Origin: Flavobacterium jumunjinense
GTDB taxonomy: Bacteria; Bacteroidota; Bacteroidia; Flavobacteriales; Flavobacteriaceae
Direction of reading: 5' to 3'
Assembly: GCF_021650975.2 (NCBI RefSeq)
Contig: NZ_CP091285.1
Location: 744,001-808,000, forward strand
Length of the DNA stretch: 64,000 nt
Part shown: positions 9,231-18,753 of the stretch, piece after piece
How the letters are laid out: every line of letters starts with the position of its first letter
Position numbering within the stretch: the stretch's first letter is position 1
Made by a program: the position numbers and the translations under genes
Notes under the pieces: model-generated
Seen by the model: the letters and a program-made list of their open reading frames with translations, nothing else
The model's database searches: none
What the model was told of the DNA's origin: nothing

Positions 9231-9503
9231 ATGAAACCATTTACTGTCTTTTTACTATTAGCTATGCTAATAATTGGTTGTGGAAGCGCTAACAACTCAA
9301 TTAGTTTACTTCGTGTTTTAAAAATGAATCAAAACGAATTTCAGGAAATCCAAAAAATTTCTATTGAAGATGCAAATGGCTTTAAGTTTATTAAAACAAC
9401 TTTAGATAAAAACAAATTCTCTTCAACATCTACAACGACTGAAAATCAAACAATAACAAATGAAGAATATAAAGCAATTAAAGCAATTCTTAAGAAATAT
9501 TGA
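9231..9503 (+). CDS. Small lipoprotein (unit 1, third gene)
   Basis: This 90-residue product has a lipobox in MLIIGCGSA and a Ser/Thr/Lys-rich mature part ending AIKAILKKY. It starts 1 bp after the preceding stop codon and overlaps the next gene by 44 bp, so translation is likely coupled. It could be an immunity or anchoring protein, or a third member of the small paralogous set. No family is recognised. Confidence 0.55.
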   Translation: MKPFTVFLLLAMLIIGCGSANNSISLLRVLKMNQNEFQEIQKISIEDANGFKFIKTTLDKNKFSSTSTTTENQTITNEEYKAIKAILKKY

Positions 9504-10077
9504 TTACTGGTTCCAAATTGCTATCTGTATAATAATACTTTTTTCTGTGGTTTTTAGTTCTTTCAGAACAGCATATGATAGTCATGTTTCATTCTTTAAA
9601 AAGAAACCAAACGAAACATTATTAAAAACACTTGATAAAATTGGGAGCAATCATGAGTATAATTTGTTTTTAAATTATACTGGTCTCAATACAGGATATG
9701 GCTTTTTTTCACCAAATGTGTCCAGTGACTTCATAATAACGCATACTATTTATAAAAATCAAAAGGAAGATTTAACTTTTTCAAATACTTTATTCTCAAC
9801 AAAAGAAGGGGCGCATCGTTTTGCTAATTTAAATTCTCTTTTCATGGAAAAAATAGAAGCAATTGAAGAAGAAGATAAAAGCAAAATTGATACTTTAAAA
9901 ATTAAATATTTAGAAGTGGTTTTAAATAGACTTAATAATTACAATCTTGAACAAGATAAAGATATCGACTCAATAAAAACAACACTCTTTTTATATCATT
10001 TCCCTTTTTTAAAAGAATATCCAAACGTTAACCCAAAATTTATTAAAATTGAAAGTCATTCGAAAATTAAAAAATAG
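9460..10077 (+). CDS. SdpA-like protein (putative peptide maturation)
   Basis: The 205-residue protein has an N-terminal membrane segment (about 18-33) and then a soluble part with GYGFFSPN near residue 80, which resembles the conserved aromatic/Pro region of SdpA. In Bacillus subtilis SdpA and SdpB are needed to mature the SDP toxin from SdpC. Similarity is weak and by eye; the stronger argument is that the next gene encodes an HTTM protein of SdpB type. The ATG at 9460 overlaps the preceding gene; a later non-ATG start near 9503 cannot be excluded. Confidence 0.5.
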   Translation: MKNIKQLKQFLRNIDYWFQIAICIIILFSVVFSSFRTAYDSHVSFFKKKPNETLLKTLDKIGSNHEYNLFLNYTGLNTGYGFFSPNVSSDFIITHTIYKNQKEDLTFSNTLFSTKEGAHRFANLNSLFMEKIEAIEEEDKSKIDTLKIKYLEVVLNRLNNYNLEQDKDIDSIKTTLFLYHFPFLKEYPNVNPKFIKIESHSKIKK

Positions 10078-10948
10078 TCTTTCAGACTATTTTATTAATA
10101 CAAAAGATACCAGTACCGATTTTATTCCCTTTTTTAGAATAACTATTGGATTAATCTTATTGTTTCATTTTATATCTATACTACCCGATTTTAATTTACT
10201 ATATGGAATGAAATCTGTTATTCCAACAGATATTCACACTATTTATTTGAACAAAAGTGTAATTCTATTTGATGAAATTATTATTTTTTTAAACAAAATA
10301 ACAGGATCCGAACATTTATCTGTTATACTTTTTAAAACCCTATTCATAATCTTTTGTTTGCTAATAATTGCAGGTTTTTATTCCAGAATATTCGCTGTAT
10401 TATTATTGATTTTACAGGTCGCAATTGTAAAGTCTAGTTATTATTATTCTTATGGAGTAGATTTTTTTTCTAGTATGTCTTTAATGTATTTAATTATACT
10501 ACCATCTGATGAATATTTTTCAATAAGAAGCATCTTCTCTAAAAGAGAAGAGAAAAGAAACTATCTATTTGTGAAAACCACTTTTCAAATCCACTTAGCG
10601 ATTGCTTATTTTGTTTCTGGAATTGAAAAACTTTCTGGTTATAATTGGAGAAATGGAGAATCTATATGGAAAGCTATACACTTACCTAATTTTAGTAATG
10701 ATTTTAATTTAAATTTTGACTTTTTAGGTAACTACTCCTCACTTGTAGTCATAATAGGCTGGTCTACAATAGTAATAGAGTTATTATATCCTTTATTTAT
10801 TACTATAAAAAAAACCAGGAAAATTTGGCTTTTTCTAACTATTTCATTGCATTTAGGCATTGCACTTACGCTTAATTTATACTTTTTCTCAGCCATAATG
10901 ATCACTTGGAATATCACGAATTTTTATTTTATTAAAACACACAAGTAA
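10049..10948 (+). CDS. HTTM-domain membrane protein, SdpB-like
   Basis: The 299-residue protein begins at a TTG codon within the end of the SdpA-like gene (29-bp overlap). It has several transmembrane segments and the HTTM/vitamin-K-carboxylase-like signatures FRITIGLILLFHF near residue 25, AYFVSGIEKLSGYNWRNG at about 190, and a late HLGIAL helix. SdpB of Bacillus belongs to this group and acts with SdpA in toxin maturation. Its place after an SdpA-like gene and before a DCC thiol protein supports a peptide-processing role in the inner membrane. Confidence 0.7.
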   Translation: MKVIRKLKNSLSDYFINTKDTSTDFIPFFRITIGLILLFHFISILPDFNLLYGMKSVIPTDIHTIYLNKSVILFDEIIIFLNKITGSEHLSVILFKTLFIIFCLLIIAGFYSRIFAVLLLILQVAIVKSSYYYSYGVDFFSSMSLMYLIILPSDEYFSIRSIFSKREEKRNYLFVKTTFQIHLAIAYFVSGIEKLSGYNWRNGESIWKAIHLPNFSNDFNLNFDFLGNYSSLVVIIGWSTIVIELLYPLFITIKKTRKIWLFLTISLHLGIALTLNLYFFSAIMITWNITNFYFIKTHK

Positions 10949-13011
10949 TGAAAAATATTTATGTATTACTCTTTTTCACATACTCAACATTCCTATACTC
11001 TCAAAATGATACCATAAAAAAAGATTCAATAATTTTAAAAGAAGTAATTTTAATTTCTGAAAGTAAGATTAAACTAAAACAAGATAAAGGCAAATATATT
11101 GCTAATGTCATTAATACAGATTTTCAACGAACACAAAACACTTGGGAAGGTTTAAAACTAATTCCAATGCTTAGGGTAAATGATAATGAAGGCTTAAAAG
11201 TTAAATTTAAAAATGCTATAGTTGAAATAAACGGCAACCAAATACAGCTAAGTGGATTTGAATTAGAAAGCTATTTAAAATCTCTAGACCCAAAAACAAT
11301 AAAACGAATAGAAATCCTTTCAAACCCAAATGCTTCTTATGGCTCAGAAATAGAAGCCGTTATAAATATACTACTTAGTCAGAATAGTAATAACTACAGA
11401 TTAGCCAGTAATGTAACAAATGGAACCAGAAAAAAGTATTTTAATAGCTCAAATATAAATCTTAACTATAATTTAGAAAAATTAAAACTTTATTCTAGCT
11501 ATAGTTTTAATTACAATCAAAAAGTTAACGAATCAGAAATTATTAGTCAAACTGGAAACAATCCCTTTTTGAAATTTGATTATAATGAAAATACTTATCA
11601 AAAAAATCATCAATACTACGTCAATCTTAATTATGAAATTAACAAAAACAACGCTATAGATATTACTACAACTAGTTCTTTTCATGAATCTTCTGGTAAT
11701 GGATTGGGTGAAAACACAAACTTTAGAAGAGTTCTAGAAACAAACTCAAATAATAAAAAAATTCAATTAGCAGAAATTTACAACTATTCATTCAATGATT
11801 CTACTTTTTTAAAAATAGGTGCCTATCAAGTATTTAACACCACTGAATCTTCCAATTTTGCGACAACTAACACCACAAGTATTGAAAATCAAAAAGTAGT
11901 TTCAAAAATACCTTTAATCGTTGGTTTTGGAGATTTTAGTAAGTCAACTAAAATAGGTGAAATTACTATAGGAACACGACTAAATTTTACTAGTATTAAT
12001 AAAGACAACTTTTCAATTGATAGTAATTTAGAAAACAACAACCCCTATAATTATAATGAAAAAATCATTTCTACATACTTCAATAATTCTTTAATAATAA
12101 CAGAGAAAGCATCTTTAAGTCTTGGACTAAGGCTGGAATCTTCTTTTATAAACTATAAATTCTCTGACACAAATAACATCATTTTACTCGAAGACAACTT
12201 GAATTATTCTAACCTTCTTTATAATATAAATTACATGTATTCTTCTGAAAAAGAATGGCATCATGCTATCGCTTTCAGAAAACAAATCCAAAGACCAAAT
12301 TATAGCTATTTAAATCCTTTTCTTAACTTAAACTCAGATATAACATATTTCTCTGGAGACACTAAAATCCAGCCCTCAAAACTTTTCTCATTTAACTATG
12401 AGGTTTTAAAAAAGAATTGGTCTTTATATATTCAAACAGGAATGATTAATGATTTTATTTCAACATTTACAGACCAAGTAGATAATAAAATTGTTGAAAC
12501 TTATAAAAATTTCGATACTGTTTTATTATCAGGTTTCGGTTTTGAATACAATCCAACTTTAATAAAAAAGATATGGTACTCTCGAATTAATTTTGATTTT
12601 ACATATTTTAAAATTAAAGATAAAAATTATCCAAATATAAAAGAGTCAAGTCCCAATACTACTATTGAAGTCAGTAATATTTTTAAAATTAAAAACTACC
12701 AACTAAATTTAAAATACAATCTTACACCTACTTACAGAGATGGTTTATATAAACATTTTCAAACCCAAAGGTTAGACTTTACAATATCAAAAAAAATAAA
12801 CAACAATTTATCTCTATTTATTTATGCCTATGACATTCTAAAGACCAACATTAATTGGGAAGAAACAACACTAACAAATTATTTTTATAGCTCTAAAAAC
12901 TACAATGACCAGAGAACTTTTGGTTTATCTTTAAGATGGAACATAACTGGTAAAGCCTATACAAAAAATGAAATTGAAAAAATTGAAGACAACACAATAG
13001 ACCGTTTATAA
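10948..13011 (+). CDS. Outer-membrane beta-barrel (TonB-receptor-like) protein
   Basis: This 687-residue protein has a signal peptide ending near LYSQ, a short plug-like domain (LKEVILISES, IKRIEILSNPNASYGSEIEAVINI) and a long beta-barrel of alternating residues typical of the outer-membrane beta-barrel family related to TonB receptors. It lacks the N-terminal carboxypeptidase-regulatory-like domain seen in the receptors of units 2 and 3. The start overlaps the previous stop (TAATG). In this operon it may release or take up the peptide, or act as an immunity receptor; that is inference. Confidence 0.8.
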   Translation: MKNIYVLLFFTYSTFLYSQNDTIKKDSIILKEVILISESKIKLKQDKGKYIANVINTDFQRTQNTWEGLKLIPMLRVNDNEGLKVKFKNAIVEINGNQIQLSGFELESYLKSLDPKTIKRIEILSNPNASYGSEIEAVINILLSQNSNNYRLASNVTNGTRKKYFNSSNINLNYNLEKLKLYSSYSFNYNQKVNESEIISQTGNNPFLKFDYNENTYQKNHQYYVNLNYEINKNNAIDITTTSSFHESSGNGLGENTNFRRVLETNSNNKKIQLAEIYNYSFNDSTFLKIGAYQVFNTTESSNFATTNTTSIENQKVVSKIPLIVGFGDFSKSTKIGEITIGTRLNFTSINKDNFSIDSNLENNNPYNYNEKIISTYFNNSLIITEKASLSLGLRLESSFINYKFSDTNNIILLEDNLNYSNLLYNINYMYSSEKEWHHAIAFRKQIQRPNYSYLNPFLNLNSDITYFSGDTKIQPSKLFSFNYEVLKKNWSLYIQTGMINDFISTFTDQVDNKIVETYKNFDTVLLSGFGFEYNPTLIKKIWYSRINFDFTYFKIKDKNYPNIKESSPNTTIEVSNIFKIKNYQLNLKYNLTPTYRDGLYKHFQTQRLDFTISKKINNNLSLFIYAYDILKTNINWEETTLTNYFYSSKNYNDQRTFGLSLRWNITGKAYTKNEIEKIEDNTIDRL

Positions 13012-13380
13012 ATGAAAAAAGTAGTTTTCTTCTATGACAATTGGTGCCCAAGATGCACAAAATTTGCTAAAACAGTTGCACTATTGGACTGGCTAAAACT
13101 TTTAGATATAAAAAAATTAAGAGATATTGAGCATGAGTCATTATTTATAGGAATTGATTTTAATTTAGCAAAAAAACAAATGGCTTCTTATACAACAAGA
13201 TGGAATTACAGCTTTAAAACCATCTATTTAATCTTTGCAAGAATACCTATCTGTTTTCTGTTTGTTCCTTTTCTATTTTTACTACAGATTACGGGTTTAG
13301 GACAACATTTCTATGTCCAACTTGCAATACATCCTAAAATAATTCCCTTACATTGCGATACGGAATCTTGCGAAATTTAA
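13012..13380 (+). CDS. DCC (DUF393) thiol-disulfide oxidoreductase-like protein
   Basis: The 122-residue protein begins VVFFYDNWCPRCTKFAKTV, the thioredoxin-like CxxC motif of the DCC family, and has a hydrophobic segment near 75-95. It ends CDTESCEI with two more Cys. DCC genes often stand next to HTTM genes, as here. It starts directly after the beta-barrel stop codon. It could form or isomerise a disulfide in the CGC-containing peptide of the same operon. Confidence 0.75.
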   Translation: MKKVVFFYDNWCPRCTKFAKTVALLDWLKLLDIKKLRDIEHESLFIGIDFNLAKKQMASYTTRWNYSFKTIYLIFARIPICFLFVPFLFLLQITGLGQHFYVQLAIHPKIIPLHCDTESCEI

Positions 13381-13390
13381 ACAACAACAA

Positions 13391-13507
13391 ATGAAAACAA
13401 TACAACGCTTTTCATTCTATTTTAAGTACAACTTCTCTTTCTTAAAACAAAAAATTGAGAGCTTTTTTTTTAAAAGTCCACTAAATCCCTATAGAAAAAG
13501 ATATTGA
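13391..13507 (+). CDS. Possible 38-residue basic peptide
   Basis: The frame starts MKTIQRFSFYFKYNFSF and ends inside the unit-closing repeat. It is Phe/Lys-rich and lies 10 bp after the DCC gene. There is no homologue elsewhere in the window apart from its repeat-encoded tail, so coding is uncertain. Confidence 0.3.
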   Translation: MKTIQRFSFYFKYNFSFLKQKIESFFFKSPLNPYRKRY

Positions 13508-13723
13508 TTGCTATACAATCTAAGTATTCCTATCTCGGTCGCATTCTATTTTTAAAACCTGTGACTTTTTTTGTTGACAAAAAAAAATGTCACAGATTTT
13601 GTGACATTATCAAATCCAAACGAGAAAAGTCACACTTTCTGTGACAAAGTGAAAAAAATATATATTTTTGTCACCACTACTTGTAATAGAACGATAGTAT
13701 ACTAGAGCAAAAAAAATGCCAAA
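13483..13723. repeat. Unit-closing repeat with TGTCACA-N5-TGTGACA palindromes, copy 1
   Basis: This 241-bp block recurs at 18754-18956 (deleted version) and 26861-27102, with a diverged relative at 50589-50750. It contains a perfect TGTCACA-N5-TGTGACA at 13588-13606 and a near-perfect one at 13628-13646. It ends with AAAAAAAATGCCAAA. It carries no supported gene. Confidence 0.8.
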
Positions 13724-13799
13724 TTTATTCTTACTCATTTATTCTTAACATTCACAATATATAATCCTATTGTTTCGTCTAATAGTTTTGATCCTTCTT

Positions 13800-14079
13800 T
13801 AAGATGAAACGAGAACACTATCTAAATACTTAATAGCATCGTAAGAATCGTTTATAAGCGATTTCATATAATACTCCTTAGCTAACATGAGGTCCGTTCT
13901 TTCCTTCTTGGCTTTTTCAAATAAACATCTGAATATATTTTTTGAACAATAATATTATTTTCAATATTGTTAAAACCTAACTTTAATTCATTAAAAATTT
14001 TATTTTGAAGTTTCTTTTCGCTTATTTGAGCAATGCAAAACAAGGAAAAGAAGAAAAAATAAATAAAATACCGTTTCAT
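13800..14079 (-). pseudogene. Truncated TPR/AraC regulator (unit 2)
   Basis: The intact start MKRYFIYFFFFSLF and the next 60 residues match the regulator at 19058-20755. A frameshift then leads to DLMLAKEYYMKSLINDSYDAIKYLDSV in another frame, which matches LMLAKGYYMKSLLNDSYKAIKYLDSV of that regulator, and the copy then ends. About 85 percent of the gene, including the TM and HTH parts, is missing. Unit 2 therefore lacks its own regulator. Confidence 0.85.
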
Positions 14080-14736
14080 GTTTATAAAATGTTGTTTGGC
14101 GACAAAAGTACCCTATTTCAAGACGTGGCAAAGGTTTTTTGTCTCAAAATTCTTAATTTACGTGTCGTAATTCATGAATGTCGTGTTACTTTGTTTGCAC
14201 AAAACTAAAAACACCTGTAGTTTTGATTTCAGAAATAAGAAAGTTTTTGTTTCCTGTTTAACGGCAAACGAAACAACAACAATTAATATCTTTCTACAAT
14301 TTCTAAAAATATAGATTTGGTTCATTGGTTTGGTTTTTTCCATAATAGAAACATAGGTGAAGATTCTCAAGAATTGCGTTACAAAGGAGAAAAAATAAAA
14401 AGTAGGCTATGTTTCTATATATGGTTTTTTAAAACAAATTGTAATAAAAAATATTTTACATTTATAAAACAAAGAAAAAAACTACTGCTATTTATTTTTC
14501 TAAACATATAGTTGGCCACTATTCGGGATTGTTTCAGCTGTTTGTAACCCGCATAAAAAAACGAGCATTACTAGGAATGGGGTAGCTTTCTAAAACAACA
14601 CTACCAACAAAAACAAAGAAACGGTTGACTTTGCTTTTGTTTGCTTAAAAAATCAACCTATAAAAAAAACAGCCCTACTTTAATAAATGTTTTGACGAAC
14701 ACAAAGTATGACTGTAATTAAATAAATAACAAATTT
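14080..14736. promoter_or_regulatory. Shared divergent promoter/leader, copy B
   Basis: This is nearly identical to copy A, including the minus promoter (TTTG at 14132-14129, N18, TACTTTTG at 14110-14103), the near-palindrome 14166-14183, CAAAACTA-N10-TAGTTTTG at 14200-14225 and the terminal GGTTGA/TCAACC pair. It is intact although the divergent regulator is broken, which suggests that it still drives the peptide gene. Confidence 0.75.
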
Positions 14737-15036
14737 ATGAAAAAATTAATGTTTGCTGTTGCACTTGTAGCTTTTTCTTTTGCTGGAATGGCAAATGAAA
14801 AAACAATTATTAAAACGGTAAAAACTGCTGATGTAATTAACTTAAAGGAACTAGTAGAAACTAGTAACATTTTAAAAATTGAAAACAAATTAGAGACTTT
14901 AGGGACTTGTTATGTTACCATAGGGTTTTATGATTCAGATGGAAACAAAGTAGCTGAAAGAACGCTTCAAATTGAAGGTGTTAATTCTGCTGAGGAATGC
15001 AGTCAACTTGCTGATGATATTGCAGCACAGCTCTAA
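14737..15036 (+). CDS. Small secreted peptide/protein of unit 2
   Basis: The 99-residue product has a signal peptide (MKKLMFAVALVAFSFAGMA) and a compact mature part with two Cys (GTCYVTIGFYDSDG and SAEECSQL), able to form one disulfide. I recognise no family. It has the same place as the peptides of units 1 and 3: directly after the shared leader, followed by a hairpin and then a GLPGLI gene. Confidence 0.7.
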   Translation: MKKLMFAVALVAFSFAGMANEKTIIKTVKTADVINLKELVETSNILKIENKLETLGTCYVTIGFYDSDGNKVAERTLQIEGVNSAEECSQLADDIAAQL

Positions 15037-15042
15037 AAATTT

Positions 15043-15080
15043 GCAGGTTGTACAATGGTAACTTTGTGTAACCTGCTTTT
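15043..15080 (+). terminator. Hairpin after the unit 2 peptide gene
   Basis: GCAGGTT (15043-15049) pairs with AACCTGC (15070-15076), followed by TTTT. It stands 7 bp after the stop codon and 23 bp before the GLPGLI gene, so it is a likely attenuator or mRNA-stabilising stem. Confidence 0.55.
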
Positions 15081-15102
15081 CATTAACATTAAATAAAATA
15101 AC

Positions 15103-15855
15103 ATGAAGTATCTATTATATCTACTTTTCCCAATTATAACTTTTGCTCAAGAAAAGGCAGTACTAGTAACGTATAAAGCTATTTATAATACTGAATTGCC
15201 GACAACAAAAAATGGGTATTTGTACATAAGTAATGATCAAAAAAAAACAATTTATTTCACTGAAAATATAAAAAAAACAGGAGAAGAAAAAGGCAAAGAT
15301 ATTGATGTAACCATTAAGTTAAGTTCTGGAAAGCGTCAATTTAATCATTTTAATTATAAGAATGATACTTTAATTACAAGAGATGATATTTTGAAAGAGA
15401 GTTTGCTGGTTAAGGAGAAGATACCTCATTTTAATTGGATTCTTTCAGATGAAAGCAAGGATATAGATAGCGGTATGCTTTATAAGGCTACATGTTATTT
15501 TAGAGGAAGAAACTATATCGCATGGTATTCTCCAACCACACCAATAAAAGCTGGACCATGGAAATTTCAAGGTTTACCCGGTCTAATATATGAGATATAC
15601 GATGAAACCAGAAGATACAACTGGGTATTAGTACAGGTAGAGCATTCTAATTTTAATTTTAATTCTGAAGAGTTAGCATATAAAGAAAAAGAAACCATAT
15701 CGATAGAAGAATATGCTCAATTAAAATTTAACAATAGTAATAGTCTAGATGAAAAAATATTGTCAAAATTACCTAGGGGTGCAAAAATAGTAAATCAAAA
15801 AACTTTTAGAACAGGTTTTGAAATAAAATTTGAATGGGAAGAAGAAGTAAAGTAA
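15103..15855 (+). CDS. GLPGLI family protein (unit 2)
   Basis: This 250-residue protein has a signal peptide (MKYLLYLLFPIITFAQ) and the family signature GPWKFQGLPGLIYEI with GLPGLI at 157-162. The family is widespread in Bacteroidota; its biochemical role is not established. It overlaps the following TonB-receptor gene by 22 bp, so the two are translationally coupled. It is paralogous to 22971-23813. Confidence 0.88.
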   Translation: MKYLLYLLFPIITFAQEKAVLVTYKAIYNTELPTTKNGYLYISNDQKKTIYFTENIKKTGEEKGKDIDVTIKLSSGKRQFNHFNYKNDTLITRDDILKESLLVKEKIPHFNWILSDESKDIDSGMLYKATCYFRGRNYIAWYSPTTPIKAGPWKFQGLPGLIYEIYDETRRYNWVLVQVEHSNFNFNSEELAYKEKETISIEEYAQLKFNNSNSLDEKILSKLPRGAKIVNQKTFRTGFEIKFEWEEEVK

Positions 15856-18515
15856 TAATAAACTTTAGTCTTACAATTTTAGCGTTTTTTTCTTTACAAA
15901 ATAGTATTTTTTCACAAACTACTATTCTTGGAACAGTGAGAGATGGCTACGATCCATTGTATTCCGCAAGTATCATTTTAAAAGACAGCTTGTCTAATGC
16001 TATTATAGGCTATACTTATTCTGATGACAATGGAAATTATGAACTAAAAACAAGTAAGATTGGTCAATTCAATTTAATATTTACCTCCCTTTCGTATGAA
16101 GCTAAAACAATTCCTTTGGTTATAGATTCAAAACAAACGGAAATTAAGATTGATGTGGTTTTAAATGAAAAACCAATGAATTTACGAGAGGTAATTGTAA
16201 AAGCGGACTTGCCTATGACTATAAAAGAAGATACTATTTCTTTTAAAACAAAATACTATGCAAAAGGCAGCGAACAAACTGTTGAGGAATTGCTGAAGTC
16301 AATACCTGGGGTCGTTGTAAATTCTGACGGTACTATAAAAGTGGGTAATCAAGAAATCGAAAAATTAATGATAGATGGTGATGACCTTTTTGAAAAAGGA
16401 TATACCATTCTATCTAAAAATATGCCCGCTTATCCCATTGAAGAAGTTGAAATTTTAAAAAATTATTCTAATAATCGCCTTTTGAAGGGTGTAGAAGAAA
16501 GTAATAAAGTAGCTTTAAATTTGAAATTGAACGAGAAATCAAAACGCATTTGGTTTGGCAATATTGAAACTAGTATTGGTAATAATAGCTTTTATCAATT
16601 GAAAGGTAACTTAATGAACTTTGGTAAAAAAAGCAAATATTACTTCCTTACTAACTTGAATACGATTGGATATGATGCAACAGGCGATATTGAAAATTTA
16701 ATACGCCCCTTTCGAATTGATGAACCCGCAAGTATAGGAGACAATCAAAAAATAAACTCATCATTATCTTTATTACCACAAAATATTAATTTTAAACAAA
16801 GTAGAACTCATTTCAACAATGCTAAACTACTATCTTTTAATACTATTTTTAATCCAACTGAAAAACTAAAATTAAAAACACTTGGCTTTTTGAATTGTGA
16901 CCAATCCGATTTTTTTAGAAACAGCCTAGACTATGTTAGTGTTAACAATACAAATTTTATAAATACTGAAGACTACCAACTACGCAATAAAAAAAGAATT
17001 GCCTTCGGTAAATTAGACGGCACTTATACGATTTCCAAAAACAAAACGATAGCAATAACTACAAAATATAATAATGGAAATTTTAATGACGGTTCTAATT
17101 TACTTTTTAACGACAATTCTATTATAGAAAATTTGGAACATCAAAACAGCCTTTTTGATCAAAAAATAAGTTACACTAATAAATTTAAAGAAAAAAAAGT
17201 ATTTCTTTTAACAGGACGTTATATAGATGAAAAAACACCTCAAAATTATAGTGTAAATCAATTTTTATTTCAAGATTTATTCCCAACGATTCCTACTGCA
17301 AATACTGTAAAGCAGCAAAACACTAATCAAATGCAATTTGCAGGAGTGAATCTACATCTATTAGACAGAAAAGATAAAGGACATTTATTTGAATTACAAC
17401 TAGGGAATGAGTTTAGAAAAGATAGATTATCGACACTATTCTCAATTTTGGAAAACAATACTACAGTAGAAAAACCTGTAGGGTATCAAAACAACACAAC
17501 CTATATGGTCAATGATTTGTACTTAAAAAGCAAATACCTTTTTAAACTTAATACTGTTGGTTTTACAGGTAAATTAAATATACATCAACTTTTTAATCGA
17601 TTAGAAAACAACAAAAATTTCAACCGTCAAAATCCTTTTTTTATTAACCCTAGTTTAGGGTTTGATTGGAAAATAAATAGTAAAAATAAAATAGTATCTT
17701 CTTATTCTTACACTACTACGAACGCAAAAGTATTGGATGTTTTTAGCGATTATTCATTAATAGGTTTTCGTTCTTTTTCGAAAGGGACTAACAATTTTAA
17801 TCAGCTAAATGCTTCAAGTATTGTTTTTAATTATCAGCTAGGGAATTGGAGCGACCGTTTTTTCGCAAATATGTTCATTTTGTATAGTAGGAATCATGAT
17901 TTTTTTTCAACAAACACATTACTGAATCAAAATTTCACACAAGCTGATAAAAGGCTAATAAAAGACCGTGAATTTTTAAGTTTTAATTCTAAGCTAGATT
18001 ATTATTTTAAATTTATAACTTCAAACTTAAAATTAGATATTGGTTACACAAAAAGTGAGTTTAAAAATATTATAAACAATTCCAATTTAAGACAAGTAAC
18101 TTCCAATAACTATAATTATGGTCTGGAACTACGTTCTGGATTTAAAAGAGCATTTAATTATCATGTTGGGACAAAATGGACAACAACAGAAATAGAAACA
18201 ACTACAAATATTGCCTTTACAAACAACACCAGTTTTTTGGATTTGTCATTTGTATTTAATAAGAGATTTGATTTACAATTACAATCGGAACGTTATTACT
18301 TTGGGAATTTACAAACAGACAATACTTATTATTTCTTGGATCTTGACACACATTATAAACTATTAGAAAACAAACTAACTCTCGGTTTATCTGGAAAGAA
18401 CTTGTTCAACACACAAAGTTTTAGAAATTTTTCAATTAGTGACATTGGAACATCAATGACAGAATATAGATTGTTACCTAGATATGTTTTATTAACAATG
18501 GAGTTGCGATTTTAA
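15834..18515 (+). CDS. TonB-dependent receptor-like protein with carboxypeptidase-regulatory-like domain (unit 2)
   Basis: The 893-residue protein has a signal peptide ending near IFSQ, an N-terminal CarboxypepD_reg-like beta-sandwich (about 30-115), a plug-like domain (EELLKSIPGVVVNSDGTIKV and DGDDLFEKGY) and a large outer-membrane beta-barrel ending in TMELRF. The terminal Phe is typical of outer-membrane proteins. It is about the same length as, and clearly paralogous to, the receptor of unit 3. It probably transports or senses a peptide across the outer membrane. Confidence 0.88.
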   Translation: MGRRSKVIINFSLTILAFFSLQNSIFSQTTILGTVRDGYDPLYSASIILKDSLSNAIIGYTYSDDNGNYELKTSKIGQFNLIFTSLSYEAKTIPLVIDSKQTEIKIDVVLNEKPMNLREVIVKADLPMTIKEDTISFKTKYYAKGSEQTVEELLKSIPGVVVNSDGTIKVGNQEIEKLMIDGDDLFEKGYTILSKNMPAYPIEEVEILKNYSNNRLLKGVEESNKVALNLKLNEKSKRIWFGNIETSIGNNSFYQLKGNLMNFGKKSKYYFLTNLNTIGYDATGDIENLIRPFRIDEPASIGDNQKINSSLSLLPQNINFKQSRTHFNNAKLLSFNTIFNPTEKLKLKTLGFLNCDQSDFFRNSLDYVSVNNTNFINTEDYQLRNKKRIAFGKLDGTYTISKNKTIAITTKYNNGNFNDGSNLLFNDNSIIENLEHQNSLFDQKISYTNKFKEKKVFLLTGRYIDEKTPQNYSVNQFLFQDLFPTIPTANTVKQQNTNQMQFAGVNLHLLDRKDKGHLFELQLGNEFRKDRLSTLFSILENNTTVEKPVGYQNNTTYMVNDLYLKSKYLFKLNTVGFTGKLNIHQLFNRLENNKNFNRQNPFFINPSLGFDWKINSKNKIVSSYSYTTTNAKVLDVFSDYSLIGFRSFSKGTNNFNQLNASSIVFNYQLGNWSDRFFANMFILYSRNHDFFSTNTLLNQNFTQADKRLIKDREFLSFNSKLDYYFKFITSNLKLDIGYTKSEFKNIINNSNLRQVTSNNYNYGLELRSGFKRAFNYHVGTKWTTTEIETTTNIAFTNNTSFLDLSFVFNKRFDLQLQSERYYFGNLQTDNTYYFLDLDTHYKLLENKLTLGLSGKNLFNTQSFRNFSISDIGTSMTEYRLLPRYVLLTMELRF

Positions 18516-18625
18516 GAAAAGAATTCAAAAATTTTCTTATATATCTTTAAAAGTAATATTAAATTCAAATTAAGCATTGGAAATCCATTAATTAAACGCG
18601 ACTTATATCTATTTTATACCCCAAT

Positions 18626-18748
18626 ATGAACACTTATTTTTCTTTTACAAATAGCACTTTTAATTGCTATCATAATTATCATTTACTATCTCGTACGAAT
18701 AATTATAGCAATGATTAAAATTTTGAGAAAAACATCAAAAAATAACCA
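18626..18748 (+). pseudogene. Frameshifted copy of the 39-residue membrane peptide gene
   Basis: The DNA matches the small membrane gene at 26733-26852, but an extra T near the start and a lost A near the end shift the frame. The matching flanks show that it is the same locus in the duplicated unit. Confidence 0.7.
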
Positions 18749-18753
18749 AGGTC

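Noticed and set aside
13588..13646. TGTGA/TCACA half sites as classical CRP operators
   Set aside because: The half sites are in the opposite order and spacing (TCACA-N5-TGTGA, not TGTGA-N6-TCACA), so an E. coli-type CRP site is not claimed.
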